The notes: generated by a model not told the origin, from the letters alone. Counted from the stretch's first letter, positions 6,889 through 15,220 are shown. The stretch is 19,811 bases of DNA from CAZZIZ01 sp964654535 (GCA_964654535.1 CAZZIZ010000044.1:1-19811), one strand, 5' to 3'. Numbers and translations are program-made.

Positions 6889-8568
6889 ATGCAGCGAACA
6901 TTTCTATTTCTAATATTTCTGCTCGGACTAAACGTCTGCGCGCAAAAACCGCATAACATTAGCGTAGAGCCTAAGCGTTTTGATTACGGTTCAATTGAGC
7001 ATTGGGACAACCCTGCGGCAACCTTTATTATTTACAACGAAAGCAAAGATCCATTTACGATTTTACCTACCCTATTCGATAAAGAGATTTACGCCATTAT
7101 TCCCAAGGAGAAAATTCAACCAGGGCAAAGCACTTTTATAGAGCTGTATTATTACACACCGGAAAAAGGCAAATTCAACAAAGAGGTAGAGATTTATATC
7201 AGCTCCAGTGATCATCCTCTAAAGCTGAGGGTGTCGGGCGAAATTTTATCGCTCGCTCAAAACGCGCTAACGGCTTGTCCAACTTTTGGCAGACCAGGAG
7301 AAGCGGTGCTTACTTCTACAGAAACGAACGTAGTAGTTCCGCCGAAGAACCAACAAGTATCATCAGAAGACATTGCTTCAAATACGCCTAGCAACACGAA
7401 CCCAGCACCACGAGATCCGAATGCGAAAACCAAAGAAGAAATTTTAGGTGCCGCTCCGAGACAAGGCGGTATGGCCAATGGTAAAACCAAAGAAGAAATT
7501 CTTGGTGCGACAAAACCGCGTACACAACCCAACAGCAGTTCTAAAACAAAAGAAGAAATACTCAAGCAAGACGAGCGCCCACCAGCCAATCCTAACGTTG
7601 ATTCCAGTATTCTACGCTTTGTAACCGTAGTCGATGGTCAGACGCGTGTTCCGCTTATCAATTCAGAAGTGAAAATATACCAGAACGATAAGCTGTTGGT
7701 CAAGCTGAACACTGGTCCTATTGGCAAAACAAATCACGAATTAGAAATTGGGAAATACAATTTTGAAGTCTTCGCAGAAGGTTACGAAATACTCAATACA
7801 CGAATGTTCATTTTTGAAAAGATGAAAAACTTGGTCATCAATATGAACAAGTTGGAGGAAGAAGAAATCTTGGAAGAGATAAAACCAGTTGAAGAAATGC
7901 CAGAACAGGTACAAGAAGAGGCGCCAGTGGTGGTAGCACCGGTAGAAAAACCTGTGGTAAAGCCAGTGGAGTCCGACTTGGTAAATGGACAGCTCAGCAA
8001 ATCAAAATTTCAGCCCAACAATATTATTTTCCTAGTGGACGTATCACGATCTATGGAAGCGGGCGATAAAATGGAATTGCTCAAAGAGTCCATGAAAAAC
8101 CTAACCAGTGTTTTGCGTGATGTCGATTTGGTTACCCTCATTGCCTATGCCTACAGATACGAGGTTGTGCTCGAAACAACAGAGGCAAAAGACGTGACCG
8201 CCATAAACAATTTAATAGACGGCTTACAAACCAAAGGGAAAACCTACGGAGTAAAGGGCCTAGAAAAAGCTTACGAGATTATTGAGCAATACTACAACCC
8301 CACGGGCAACAACCAAATCATACTCGCCACAGATGGTATGTTCAACAGTCCAAACTTTTCGGAGCGCGATTTAATAAAGATGGTGCGCGATTATGCGGAA
8401 GACAAAATCAAACTCTCGGTAGTAGGATTTGGTCAAGACGAAAAAGCGACCAAGCTTATGAAGCGTATAGCTGACGAAGGCACAGGCAACTTTATACAAA
8501 TTGCCAAAGACATCGACAACACTCAGTTGTTGGTAAATGAGATTAAGACGCAGTCTACTATTTACTAA
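6889..8568 (+). CDS. Exported DUF1573 and von Willebrand factor A domain protein with KTKEEIL repeats
   Basis: This 559-residue protein starts with a signal peptide (1-19, MQRTFLFLIFLLGLNVCAQ). Residues about 24-118 resemble a DUF1573/ASH-like beta-sandwich (VEPKRFDYGSIEHWDNP, VSGEIL). A low-complexity linker (about 140-235) contains three copies of KTKEEIL (180-186, 199-205, 219-225). Residues about 242-320 look like a PEGA or carboxypeptidase-regulatory-like beta domain (GKYNFEVFAEGYEI). A Glu/Pro/Val-rich linker (322-362) leads to a vWA domain (about 377-559) with a full MIDAS set: DVSRS (384-388), Thr452 and Asp482 in ATDG. It should bind a divalent metal and a protein partner in the periplasm or at the cell surface. 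It sits between thrB and thrC on the same strand, with no obvious link to threonine synthesis. The partner is unknown. Confidence 0.82.
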   Translation: MQRTFLFLIFLLGLNVCAQKPHNISVEPKRFDYGSIEHWDNPAATFIIYNESKDPFTILPTLFDKEIYAIIPKEKIQPGQSTFIELYYYTPEKGKFNKEVEIYISSSDHPLKLRVSGEILSLAQNALTACPTFGRPGEAVLTSTETNVVVPPKNQQVSSEDIASNTPSNTNPAPRDPNAKTKEEILGAAPRQGGMANGKTKEEILGATKPRTQPNSSSKTKEEILKQDERPPANPNVDSSILRFVTVVDGQTRVPLINSEVKIYQNDKLLVKLNTGPIGKTNHELEIGKYNFEVFAEGYEILNTRMFIFEKMKNLVINMNKLEEEEILEEIKPVEEMPEQVQEEAPVVVAPVEKPVVKPVESDLVNGQLSKSKFQPNNIIFLVDVSRSMEAGDKMELLKESMKNLTSVLRDVDLVTLIAYAYRYEVVLETTEAKDVTAINNLIDGLQTKGKTYGVKGLEKAYEIIEQYYNPTGNNQIILATDGMFNSPNFSERDLIKMVRDYAEDKIKLSVVGFGQDEKATKLMKRIADEGTGNFIQIAKDIDNTQLLVNEIKTQSTIY

Positions 8569-8576
8569 TAATATTT

Positions 8577-8774
8577 TGGGCCTTACCCATCTTTTGCTTC
8601 TTCCTTCGGAAAGCAAAAAGGGTCGGGCTATCCTGGACTCCGCGTTCGCTCCGGTCTCTTTCTTGTTTCGGCAAAGTATATCCTTCTACCGCTAAGGCGG
8701 TAAGTCTATACTACCTCAACAAAAGAGACTGCTCCCTCTGGTCGCATCCATACTATCCCTAAGGCGAGTACACG
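8577..8774 (-). repeat. Diverged copy of the structured intergenic repeat (copy 5)
   Basis: Read on the minus strand this region has AGGGATAG (8760-8753), GGATGCGACC, CTCTTTTGTTG, a hairpin, GGATAGCCCGACCC (8634-8621), a second hairpin and GGGTAAGGCCCA (to 8577). This is the same order of boxes as the other four copies, but with different sequence between them. Hairpin 1 pairs TCTCTTT (8655-8661) with AAAGAGA, AGTATA (8675-8680) with TATACT (8707-8712), and TACCGC (8687-8692) with GCGGTA (8697-8702). Hairpin 2 pairs TTTTGCTT with AAGCAAAA (about 8592-8618). It begins 8 bp after the stop of the vWA gene, so hairpin 2 may also help end that transcript. It looks closer to the repeat form seen in Flavobacterium than to the other copies here. 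Confidence 0.6.
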
Positions 8775-8783
8775 CTCACCCAG

Positions 8784-8891
8784 CTTGTCATTTCCAACGG
8801 AGTGAGAAATCTTACGGCTGAATCGCGGTAATTGAACTAACGCCTTTGCTAGAGGACGCAAGATTTCTCCCGTTGGTCGAAATGACAAAAG
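8784..8891. repeat. Short inverted-repeat element (GTCATTTC family)
   Basis: The left arm at 8784-8816 (CTTGTCATTTCCAACGGAG then TGAGAAATCTTACG) is an imperfect inverted copy of the right arm at 8857-8891 (CGCAAGATTTCTCCCGTTGG then TCGAAATGACAAAAG). About 40 bp of unpaired sequence lies between the arms. It codes for nothing I can recognise. It has the form of a REP-like or MITE-like element, and GTCATTTCGA...AGAAATCT palindromes are, to my knowledge, common in Bacteroidota genomes. It lies between two copies of the structured repeat, which have opposite orientations. Confidence 0.6.
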
Positions 8892-8908
8892 GGGTTTTAT
8901 GCGAAATC

Positions 8909-9063
8909 GCGTGAGGGATAGAGGCCTTTGTGGAGCTCCTGTTGCTGGCAAACGCCGAGCCCTCAGCACCCTAGTGCTGGAAGGGCGACGCGTGCAGACA
9001 GCAGAACAGAGCGACGGCCGAAAGCCCGACCCTTGCGGCTTTGCCGCAGAAGGGGCACGCCCA
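8909..9063 (+). repeat. Structured intergenic repeat, copy 2
   Basis: This copy starts GCGTGAGGGATAGAGGCC (8909), has GAGCTCCTGTTGCTG, GCAGAACAGAGCGACGGCC, the middle box GAAAGCCCGACCC (9020-9032) and ends GGGGCACGCCCA (to 9063). The first hairpin is nested: CTGTT pairs with AACAG, GCCCT with AGGGC, and CAGCAC with GTGCTG around CCTA (8964-8979). The second pairs CTTGCGGC with GCCGCAGAAG (about 9032-9051). The hairpin arms share no sequence with copies 1 or 4 but fold the same way. It lies about 100 bp upstream of the thrC promoter box. Confidence 0.8.
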
Positions 9064-9160
9064 AATCCACCAAGTTTAAACCCACCCAAACAATCATTAG
9101 TCCCAAAAAACATAGCCCATTGACCCGTGCGCATCAGGCACAGTTTTAGTCCGTATAAAC

Positions 9161-9168
9161 TACCTTTG
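9161..9168 (+). promoter_or_regulatory. Putative -7 promoter box of thrC
   Basis: TACCTTTG is a perfect match to the Bacteroidota -7 box TAnnTTTG. It ends 20 bp before the chosen thrC ATG, leaving a short 5' untranslated region of about a dozen bases. I see no clear TTTG -33 box at the expected distance. The site overlaps an in-frame GTG at 9168, which argues against that GTG as the start codon. Confidence 0.45.
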
Positions 9169-9188
9169 TGGCGCTTCAAAAAAGCATT

Positions 9189-10499
9189 ATGCAGTTTTAT
9201 AGTACGGGGGGCGTTTCTCCCAAAGTTGATTTACGTACGGCGGTATTAAACAGCCTGCCAAGCGATCGTGGCTTATATATGCCAGAAAAAATTGGCCAGC
9301 TTGACGAGTCGATTTTAAGAGACATCAAGAACTTTTCATTTGCCGATTTGTCCTACGAAGTCGCCAAAGTTTTATTACAAGGCACTTTGTCGGATGCCGA
9401 TTTAGGCGACATTATTCATGACGCTATCAACTTTCCTGCCCCTGTTGTTCGCTTAGACGACCAACTGCATTGTCTCGAACTTTTTCACGGGCCTTCTTTG
9501 GCTTTTAAAGATTTTGGTGCTCGCTTTATGTCGCGTACCATGAACAAGTTGATTGCCGGTCAAAATCGGAAGCTGCATATTTTGGTGGCCACCTCTGGTG
9601 ATACTGGCGGCGCAGTAGCGATGGGTTTTTATAAAACGCCAGGCATTGAAGTAACCATTTTGTATCCGAGTGGTAAAGTGAGCCTACTTCAAGAGAAACA
9701 GTTAACCACTTTGGGTGAAAATATTCGTGCCATAGAAGTGCAAGGCAGCTTCGACGATTGTCAGGCGATGGTGAAGTCCGCATTTCTAGATAAGGAATGT
9801 AACGAACACTTAATGCTGAGCTCGGCGAACTCGATTAACATAGCACGTTTAATTCCGCAGTCCTTTTATTACTTCGAGGCTTATCGTCAATTGGCTGATC
9901 AAGGCAAAGACATTTATTTCTGTACGCCGAGTGGCAACTTCGGAAACCTTACTGCGGGCATGCTTGCCAAGAAAATTGGTCTTCCCGTAAAACGCTTTGT
10001 GGCTGCCAACAATGCCAACGATGTAGTGAAAAGATATTTAGAAACGGGCGACTACTCGCCTACTGCTTCCGTTCCAACTTTTAGCAACGCTATGGACGTA
10101 GGTGCTCCTAGCAACTTTGTGCGTATGCAGGATTTGTATGCTAGCGATGTGGAAGCGCTGCGCAGAGATGTGGCTGCCTATGCTTATAACGATGTGCAAA
10201 CGGTTGAGGGCATTAAAGAGGCCAAGTCGAAGTACGACTACGTGCTCTGCCCGCATACTGCCGTTGGATATTTGGGTATGCGCGACTACTTGAAAGATAG
10301 TGGCGATAGCAATGGCTTGGGGGTCATCTTGGGCACCGCTCATCCAGCCAAATTTATAGACATAGTTGAGGAGAGCATTGGCGATAAGGTGCAAATACCC
10401 AATGCGCTAGAAGTTTTGCGCAACAAGGAGAAAAAAGCTGTTTTAATGGATACTTCTTTCGATTCCTTCAAAGAATACCTATTGAATTTAGATGCATAA
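9189..10499 (+). CDS. thrC: Threonine synthase
   Basis: This 436-residue PLP enzyme converts O-phosphohomoserine to threonine and phosphate, the last step of the pathway. The PLP-binding lysine is Lys107 in LFHGPSLAFKDFGARFM, followed by the glycine-rich ATSGDTGGAVA (about 126-136). SANSINIARLIPQ and the C-terminal VILGTAHPAKF are also typical of the family. I chose ATG at 9189, giving the usual MQFYSTGG start. A GTG seven codons upstream overlaps the probable promoter box. It is separated from thrB by the vWA gene and a stack of repeats, so it is probably transcribed from its own promoter as well as, possibly, by read-through. The valS start is 50 bp downstream. Confidence 0.95.
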   Translation: MQFYSTGGVSPKVDLRTAVLNSLPSDRGLYMPEKIGQLDESILRDIKNFSFADLSYEVAKVLLQGTLSDADLGDIIHDAINFPAPVVRLDDQLHCLELFHGPSLAFKDFGARFMSRTMNKLIAGQNRKLHILVATSGDTGGAVAMGFYKTPGIEVTILYPSGKVSLLQEKQLTTLGENIRAIEVQGSFDDCQAMVKSAFLDKECNEHLMLSSANSINIARLIPQSFYYFEAYRQLADQGKDIYFCTPSGNFGNLTAGMLAKKIGLPVKRFVAANNANDVVKRYLETGDYSPTASVPTFSNAMDVGAPSNFVRMQDLYASDVEALRRDVAAYAYNDVQTVEGIKEAKSKYDYVLCPHTAVGYLGMRDYLKDSGDSNGLGVILGTAHPAKFIDIVEESIGDKVQIPNALEVLRNKEKKAVLMDTSFDSFKEYLLNLDA

Positions 10500-10528
10500 A
10501 AAGATGCAATAGCCGTTCGGCATTTCCC

Positions 10529-10536
10529 TATTTTTG
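10529..10536 (+). promoter_or_regulatory. Putative -7 promoter box of valS
   Basis: TATTTTTG matches TAnnTTTG fully and ends 13 bp before the valS ATG, so the mRNA would have a leader of only about 6-9 bases. No convincing -33 box is seen upstream. A small hairpin GCCG-TT-CGGC (10512-10521) lies just before it, after the thrC stop. Confidence 0.4.
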
Positions 10537-10549
10537 AACAAATTTCTCG

Positions 10550-13162
10550 ATGGAACTCGCAAAGAATTATTCGGCACAAGATGTAGAAGGTAAGTGGTAC
10601 GATTACTGGATGGAGCACAAGCTTTTTCGCTCCGTACCTGATGACAGAGAACCTTATACCATAGTTATTCCTCCCCCAAACGTGACGGGCGTATTGCATA
10701 TGGGTCATATGCTGAACAATACTTTGCAAGACGTTCTTATACGTCGTGCACGAATGAACGGCTACAACGCCTGTTGGGTTCCTGGCACCGATCACGCGAG
10801 TATTGCTACCGAAGCGAAGGTGGTGAAAATGCTCAAAGAGAAAGGCATTAATAAGTGGGATATAACACGTGATGAGTTTTTGAAATACGCTTTTGAGTGG
10901 AAAGACGAATACGGTGGTAAAATCCTAAATCAACTTCGCAAAGTTGGTGCTTCCTGCGATTGGGAGCGTACGCGTTTTACGATGGAACCTAAGTTGAGCA
11001 AGGCGGTTATACAGAGCTTTGTAAAACTCTACGACAAGGGACTGATTTATCGCGGTTACCGGATAACCAACTGGGATCCAGAAGCGAAAACTGTTGTTTC
11101 CGATGAAGAGGTTTACCACAAAGAAATAAATAGTAAGCTCTACCACATACGCTATCAAGTTGAAGGTAGCGACGAGTGGGTAACCATCGCCACTACCCGA
11201 CCAGAAACCATTATGGGCGATACAGCGGTTTGTTTCAATCCGGAAGATGATCGCTACAAGCACTTGGCTGGTAAAAAAGTAATCGTTCCTTTAATCAATC
11301 GCGCTATACCAACCATTACCGATGATTATGTTGATGTGGAATTCGGAACTGGTGCCTTGAAGGTAACGCCTGCTCACGATGCAAATGACTACGCCATTGG
11401 GCAAAGACACAATCTTGAGACCATAGACATACTTAACGAAGACGGCACGCTCGCCGAAGCTGCGCAAATATTTGTTGGAGAAGATCGCTTTAAGGCGCGC
11501 AAGCTGGTTGCTGCGGAGCTAGAAGAGAAAGGGCATATTGTAAAAATTGAAGAGTTTACCAACAACGTGGGCTATTCTGAGCGTACGAACTCGGCTATTG
11601 AACCTCGTCTTACACGTCAGTGGTTCGTGAAAATGAAAGACCTTGGCGCTCCGGCGCTAGAGAACGTAATGAACGACAACATTACTTTCTTCCCAGAGAA
11701 ATATAAAAACACTTACCGTCACTGGTTAGAAAATATTCGCGACTGGTGTATCTCTCGTCAGTTGTGGTGGGGACAGCGTATACCAGTTTGGTACTTAGAC
11801 GAGGAGACTTTCTTTGTTGCCGAAGATGTAGATGCCGCGCTTACACTGGCTAAAGAAAAAACGGGACGCGATATTAAAGCGAGCGATTTAAAACAAGACG
11901 AGGACGTAGTAGACACTTGGTTTTCTTCCTGGTTATGGCCTATTTCAGTTTTCGAAGGTTTCGAAAGCGAAGAAGAAGTTGGCTATTACTACCCGACCAA
12001 TGTTTTGGTTACTGGCTGGGATATTATTTTCTTTTGGGTAGCACGTATGATAATGGCGGGCTACGAGTTCCGCGGAGAGCTACCTTTTAAAGATGTTTAC
12101 TTCACCGGAATGGTGCGCGATAAGCAGGGCCGCAAAATGTCTAAGAGTTTAGGCAACTCTCCCGATGCACTTGAGCTTTTAGAAAAGTTCGGAGCCGATG
12201 GGGTGCGCGTTGGTTTACTACTTTGTTCACCGGCAGGTGGTGACTTGTTGTACGACGATAAGCTTTGCGAGCAAGGACGAAACTTCAGCAACAAAATTTG
12301 GAACGCCCTTCGATTGGTAAAAGGCTGGGAAGTAACTGAAGGCAAAAACGAAGACAACACCGCCGCCATCGAATGGATGGAGAACAAATTCAACCAAGTT
12401 GCGCAGCAAGTAGAGAAATCTTACGAGACTTACCGGATTAGCGAGGTGTTAAACACGCTGTACAAATTTGTATACGATGACTTCTTTGGCACGTACTTAG
12501 AAATGGTAAAACCTGAATACCAAAAACCGATTGATCAATACTCTTTCGATAAAACAATAGATCTTTTTGAAAAAGTGATGCAAATTTTCCATCCGATTAT
12601 CCCATTTATAACCGAGGAAGTTTATCACTCTTTAAGGGAGCGTAAGGCAGGTGAGAGCATTATGTACACCAATTACGCAAAGGACCAAAAAGTCGATGAT
12701 GGCATCGTTTTGGAGGGAGAAATAGCGAAAGATATTTTAAACAAGGTGCGGCTGGTACGCAATAAAAACAGCTTAAAACAGCGCGACCCTATTCAGCTTT
12801 ACGTGAAAACGGCAAAACCGGATAATTACAAGCGCTTTATGAATACCATAAAGAGAAAAGCCTTTTTATCGTCCTTCGAATACACGGATACCGATATTGA
12901 AAACGCGGTTTCCTTTATCGTAAACAAGGATCAGTTTTTCGTAGACACTGGCGTAGAAATAAACGCCGAGTCGGAAATGGAGCGCTTGCAAAAAGACCTA
13001 GATTATCAGAAAGGATTCTTGCTTAGCGTTTCGAAAAAACTGAGTAACGAGCGATTTGTAAATAACGCTCCCGCTGCAGTTGTCGAAAACGAAAGGAAAA
13101 AGCAGGCAGATGCTGAGAAAAAAATCCAAATTCTCACAGAAAGCATAGCAAAACTCAAGTAA
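10550..13162 (+). CDS. valS: Valyl-tRNA synthetase
   Basis: This 870-residue class I aminoacyl-tRNA synthetase attaches valine to tRNA-Val. The HIGH-type motif is HMGH (50-53) in PPNVTGVLHMGHMLN, and KMSKS is at 529-533. The editing (CP1) domain lies at about 200-345, with TTRPETIMGDTAV and the HDANDYAIG region (PAHDANDY). The anticodon-binding domain follows KMSKS, and the C-terminal 65 residues form the coiled-coil tRNA arm typical of ValRS (SEMERLQKDLDYQKGFLLSV). Length is normal. The ATG start at 10550 gives the family's usual short N terminus. There is no T-box in the 50-bp upstream gap; a promoter box lies there instead. Confidence 0.97.
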   Translation: MELAKNYSAQDVEGKWYDYWMEHKLFRSVPDDREPYTIVIPPPNVTGVLHMGHMLNNTLQDVLIRRARMNGYNACWVPGTDHASIATEAKVVKMLKEKGINKWDITRDEFLKYAFEWKDEYGGKILNQLRKVGASCDWERTRFTMEPKLSKAVIQSFVKLYDKGLIYRGYRITNWDPEAKTVVSDEEVYHKEINSKLYHIRYQVEGSDEWVTIATTRPETIMGDTAVCFNPEDDRYKHLAGKKVIVPLINRAIPTITDDYVDVEFGTGALKVTPAHDANDYAIGQRHNLETIDILNEDGTLAEAAQIFVGEDRFKARKLVAAELEEKGHIVKIEEFTNNVGYSERTNSAIEPRLTRQWFVKMKDLGAPALENVMNDNITFFPEKYKNTYRHWLENIRDWCISRQLWWGQRIPVWYLDEETFFVAEDVDAALTLAKEKTGRDIKASDLKQDEDVVDTWFSSWLWPISVFEGFESEEEVGYYYPTNVLVTGWDIIFFWVARMIMAGYEFRGELPFKDVYFTGMVRDKQGRKMSKSLGNSPDALELLEKFGADGVRVGLLLCSPAGGDLLYDDKLCEQGRNFSNKIWNALRLVKGWEVTEGKNEDNTAAIEWMENKFNQVAQQVEKSYETYRISEVLNTLYKFVYDDFFGTYLEMVKPEYQKPIDQYSFDKTIDLFEKVMQIFHPIIPFITEEVYHSLRERKAGESIMYTNYAKDQKVDDGIVLEGEIAKDILNKVRLVRNKNSLKQRDPIQLYVKTAKPDNYKRFMNTIKRKAFLSSFEYTDTDIENAVSFIVNKDQFFVDTGVEINAESEMERLQKDLDYQKGFLLSVSKKLSNERFVNNAPAAVVENERKKQADAEKKIQILTESIAKLK

Positions 13163-13229
13163 TATTATTGATATCTTGGATATACACTCCTAGGGATTTA
13201 TTTTAGGAATACTAAAACGGAAAGCCGTT

Positions 13230-15059
13230 ATGAAACGTGAACTACTACAGCGATACGCAGAAGCACTCAAGATCGAAGATTTTAAAACCTTAAAAAAAGA
13301 GGTAAACGAAATACGAAAAGCTTACGTATCTGAAAGCGAAAGGGTCGAAGCCGAGCGCAAAAAAGAATACCTGGCAAAAGGAGAAGAGGCCATGTTCTAC
13401 TCTCCTGTAAAAGACGGAGAAGACAAAGAATACGATGTATTCGAAACCAACTTCCGCCAACTAGTCAAAGAGCAGGAAGAAAAAGAAGCCGCCGAACGCG
13501 CGGAAAGCATAGCCAACCGTACCCAACTTATAGCTGACTTACAGGAACTCGTAAAAGCGGGCGACCCTCTGGGTGAAGCGTTCAATAAGTACAATGCCAT
13601 TCACGACAAGTGGAAAGCGCAAAAACACGTTGCAGGCCCCGAAGGGCAAGACCTCAACAAAGACTTTCACCACAACGTAGACGTATTCTTCTACACGGTC
13701 GATATGACCAAGCAGATGCGTGAAATGGATTACGAGAAAAACCTCGTAGAAAAGAAAGTCCTCATAGAAAAAATACCAGCCGTTCGCGCGGTAGAAGATA
13801 TAAAGGAGCGAGAAAAGCAGTTGAGAAAACTACAGAGCGACTTTAACAGTATTGGGCCAGTGCCTTTCGCTGTAAAAGACGAGGTAACCCAAACCTTCCG
13901 TACAGGCGCGCAAGAAATTTACGATTCTATACAAGCCTTTTACGACGAGCGCCGAGTAGAACTAGATGCCAAACTCAAAGAAAAAATAGCGGCTTGCGAA
14001 GAGGTAAAAGCACTTTGCGAAACCTATCCAGATAGTACGAGTGGATGGAATACCAGCACCGACAAGATAATTGCCTTACAAAAAAGCTGGGGCGCTATAG
14101 GCTTTTCTTCGGAAAACGAAACCATCTGGCGCGTATTCCGTAGCATCTGCGATCAGTTCTTCAATGCTAAGCGAGAGTATTACAACGGCATCAATGAAGT
14201 AAGAGATAGAAATGCCGATTTAAAAAGAGATCTTATTTCCAAAGCAGAAGCCGTTAAAACAGACACCAACTGGAAACAAACTTCAGCTTACTTAATCGAC
14301 CTACAAAAAAGTTGGAAAGAAGTAGGCTCAGCCAGAAGAGGCGACGAACAAAAACTCTGGAAGTCATTTAGAGAAGCGTGCAACACTTTCTTCGATGCTA
14401 AGAAACTACACTTCGAAGGACAAGCAGGTGAGCAAAAGGCAAACCTAGAACTTAAGAACGCGCTCATAGAAAAAATTAATACGCTTCAATTGAGCGGAAA
14501 TACTGAGCAAGACTTTGCCACCTTGAAAGAAATGTCCAACGAGTGGTCTGGAATCGGTTTTGTGCCAATGAAAGCAAAAGACAAAACCTACAAAGCCTAT
14601 CATACAGCACTCGATTCGAAATACGACGAGCTAAAGGTGAGTAGAGACCAACGCATGACCATTCAATTCGAAAACAGATTGCAAAACATGCAGAGCTCAG
14701 GCAACGCCGGAGCTCAAATCAATGATGAAAAGCGCAACATCCGTTCGAAGATTCAAAATATCGAGACCGACATACGTACGTATGAGAATAATATGGGCTT
14801 CTTCGGTAAGTCGAATAAATCCAATAAGCCTAATCCTTTGATTAAGGAAATCGAGCAGAAAATCAAAAAGCTGCGCGGTGAGGCGTCCGAACTCAAAAAG
14901 AAGTTGTACTTAGTTCAAAAAGCGGAAAAACCTAAACAGGAGGCACCTAAGCAAGAAGAGCAAAAGTCTCAACAAGATGAGCCAAAGCTTGAACAAGGTG
15001 AACAAAAACCAGAGCAGGAAGGGCAAAAGGCAGAACAGGACGAGCCTAGGGCGGAGTAA
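13230..15059 (+). CDS. DUF349 repeat protein
   Basis: This 609-residue cytoplasmic protein is almost entirely helical and charged, with no signal peptide. I see five DUF349-type helical units of about 45-50 residues, at roughly 122-165, 193-242, 273-322, 345-395 and 428-472. They share a core of L..L...W..IG......W..F...C..FF.AK, for example LQKSWGAIGFSSENETIWRV (283-302) and LQKSWKEVGSARRG (358-371). A coiled-coil segment follows (about 500-565), then a low-complexity Lys/Glu/Gln/Pro tail (567-609). DUF349 proteins are widespread in Bacteroidota; no biochemical role is established that I can state. It starts 67 bp after valS on the same strand and may be read from the same transcript. Confidence 0.88.
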   Translation: MKRELLQRYAEALKIEDFKTLKKEVNEIRKAYVSESERVEAERKKEYLAKGEEAMFYSPVKDGEDKEYDVFETNFRQLVKEQEEKEAAERAESIANRTQLIADLQELVKAGDPLGEAFNKYNAIHDKWKAQKHVAGPEGQDLNKDFHHNVDVFFYTVDMTKQMREMDYEKNLVEKKVLIEKIPAVRAVEDIKEREKQLRKLQSDFNSIGPVPFAVKDEVTQTFRTGAQEIYDSIQAFYDERRVELDAKLKEKIAACEEVKALCETYPDSTSGWNTSTDKIIALQKSWGAIGFSSENETIWRVFRSICDQFFNAKREYYNGINEVRDRNADLKRDLISKAEAVKTDTNWKQTSAYLIDLQKSWKEVGSARRGDEQKLWKSFREACNTFFDAKKLHFEGQAGEQKANLELKNALIEKINTLQLSGNTEQDFATLKEMSNEWSGIGFVPMKAKDKTYKAYHTALDSKYDELKVSRDQRMTIQFENRLQNMQSSGNAGAQINDEKRNIRSKIQNIETDIRTYENNMGFFGKSNKSNKPNPLIKEIEQKIKKLRGEASELKKKLYLVQKAEKPKQEAPKQEEQKSQQDEPKLEQGEQKPEQEGQKAEQDEPRAE

Positions 15060-15220
15060 CATGTTCTGACGCCAGGGAATTGTGGAGGTCACCGATTAAA
15101 TCTAAATTTTTCTTCCTAACCCTTGGAAGTGCCGAGTTGTATACATTTATCAGCGTTTGTATGCATAACTCTTTACGGCAATATCTCCCATACATCTTCA
15201 GTTTCCGATAACTTTATTAT

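Noticed and set aside
8706..9179. Open reading frames on both strands in the gap before thrC (for example 8899-9123 plus and 8706-9179 minus)
   Set aside because: They lie wholly in the stacked repeats, and the same RVRDRG and GRKPDP peptides arise from the other repeat copies; no protein-like features.
9168..9188. GTG start seven codons upstream for thrC
   Set aside because: It overlaps a perfect TAnnTTTG promoter box, and the ATG at 9189 gives the family-typical MQFYSTGG start.
10500..10549. T-box leader for valS
   Set aside because: The gap is only 50 bp, with no specifier stem or T-box sequence; a promoter box lies in it.
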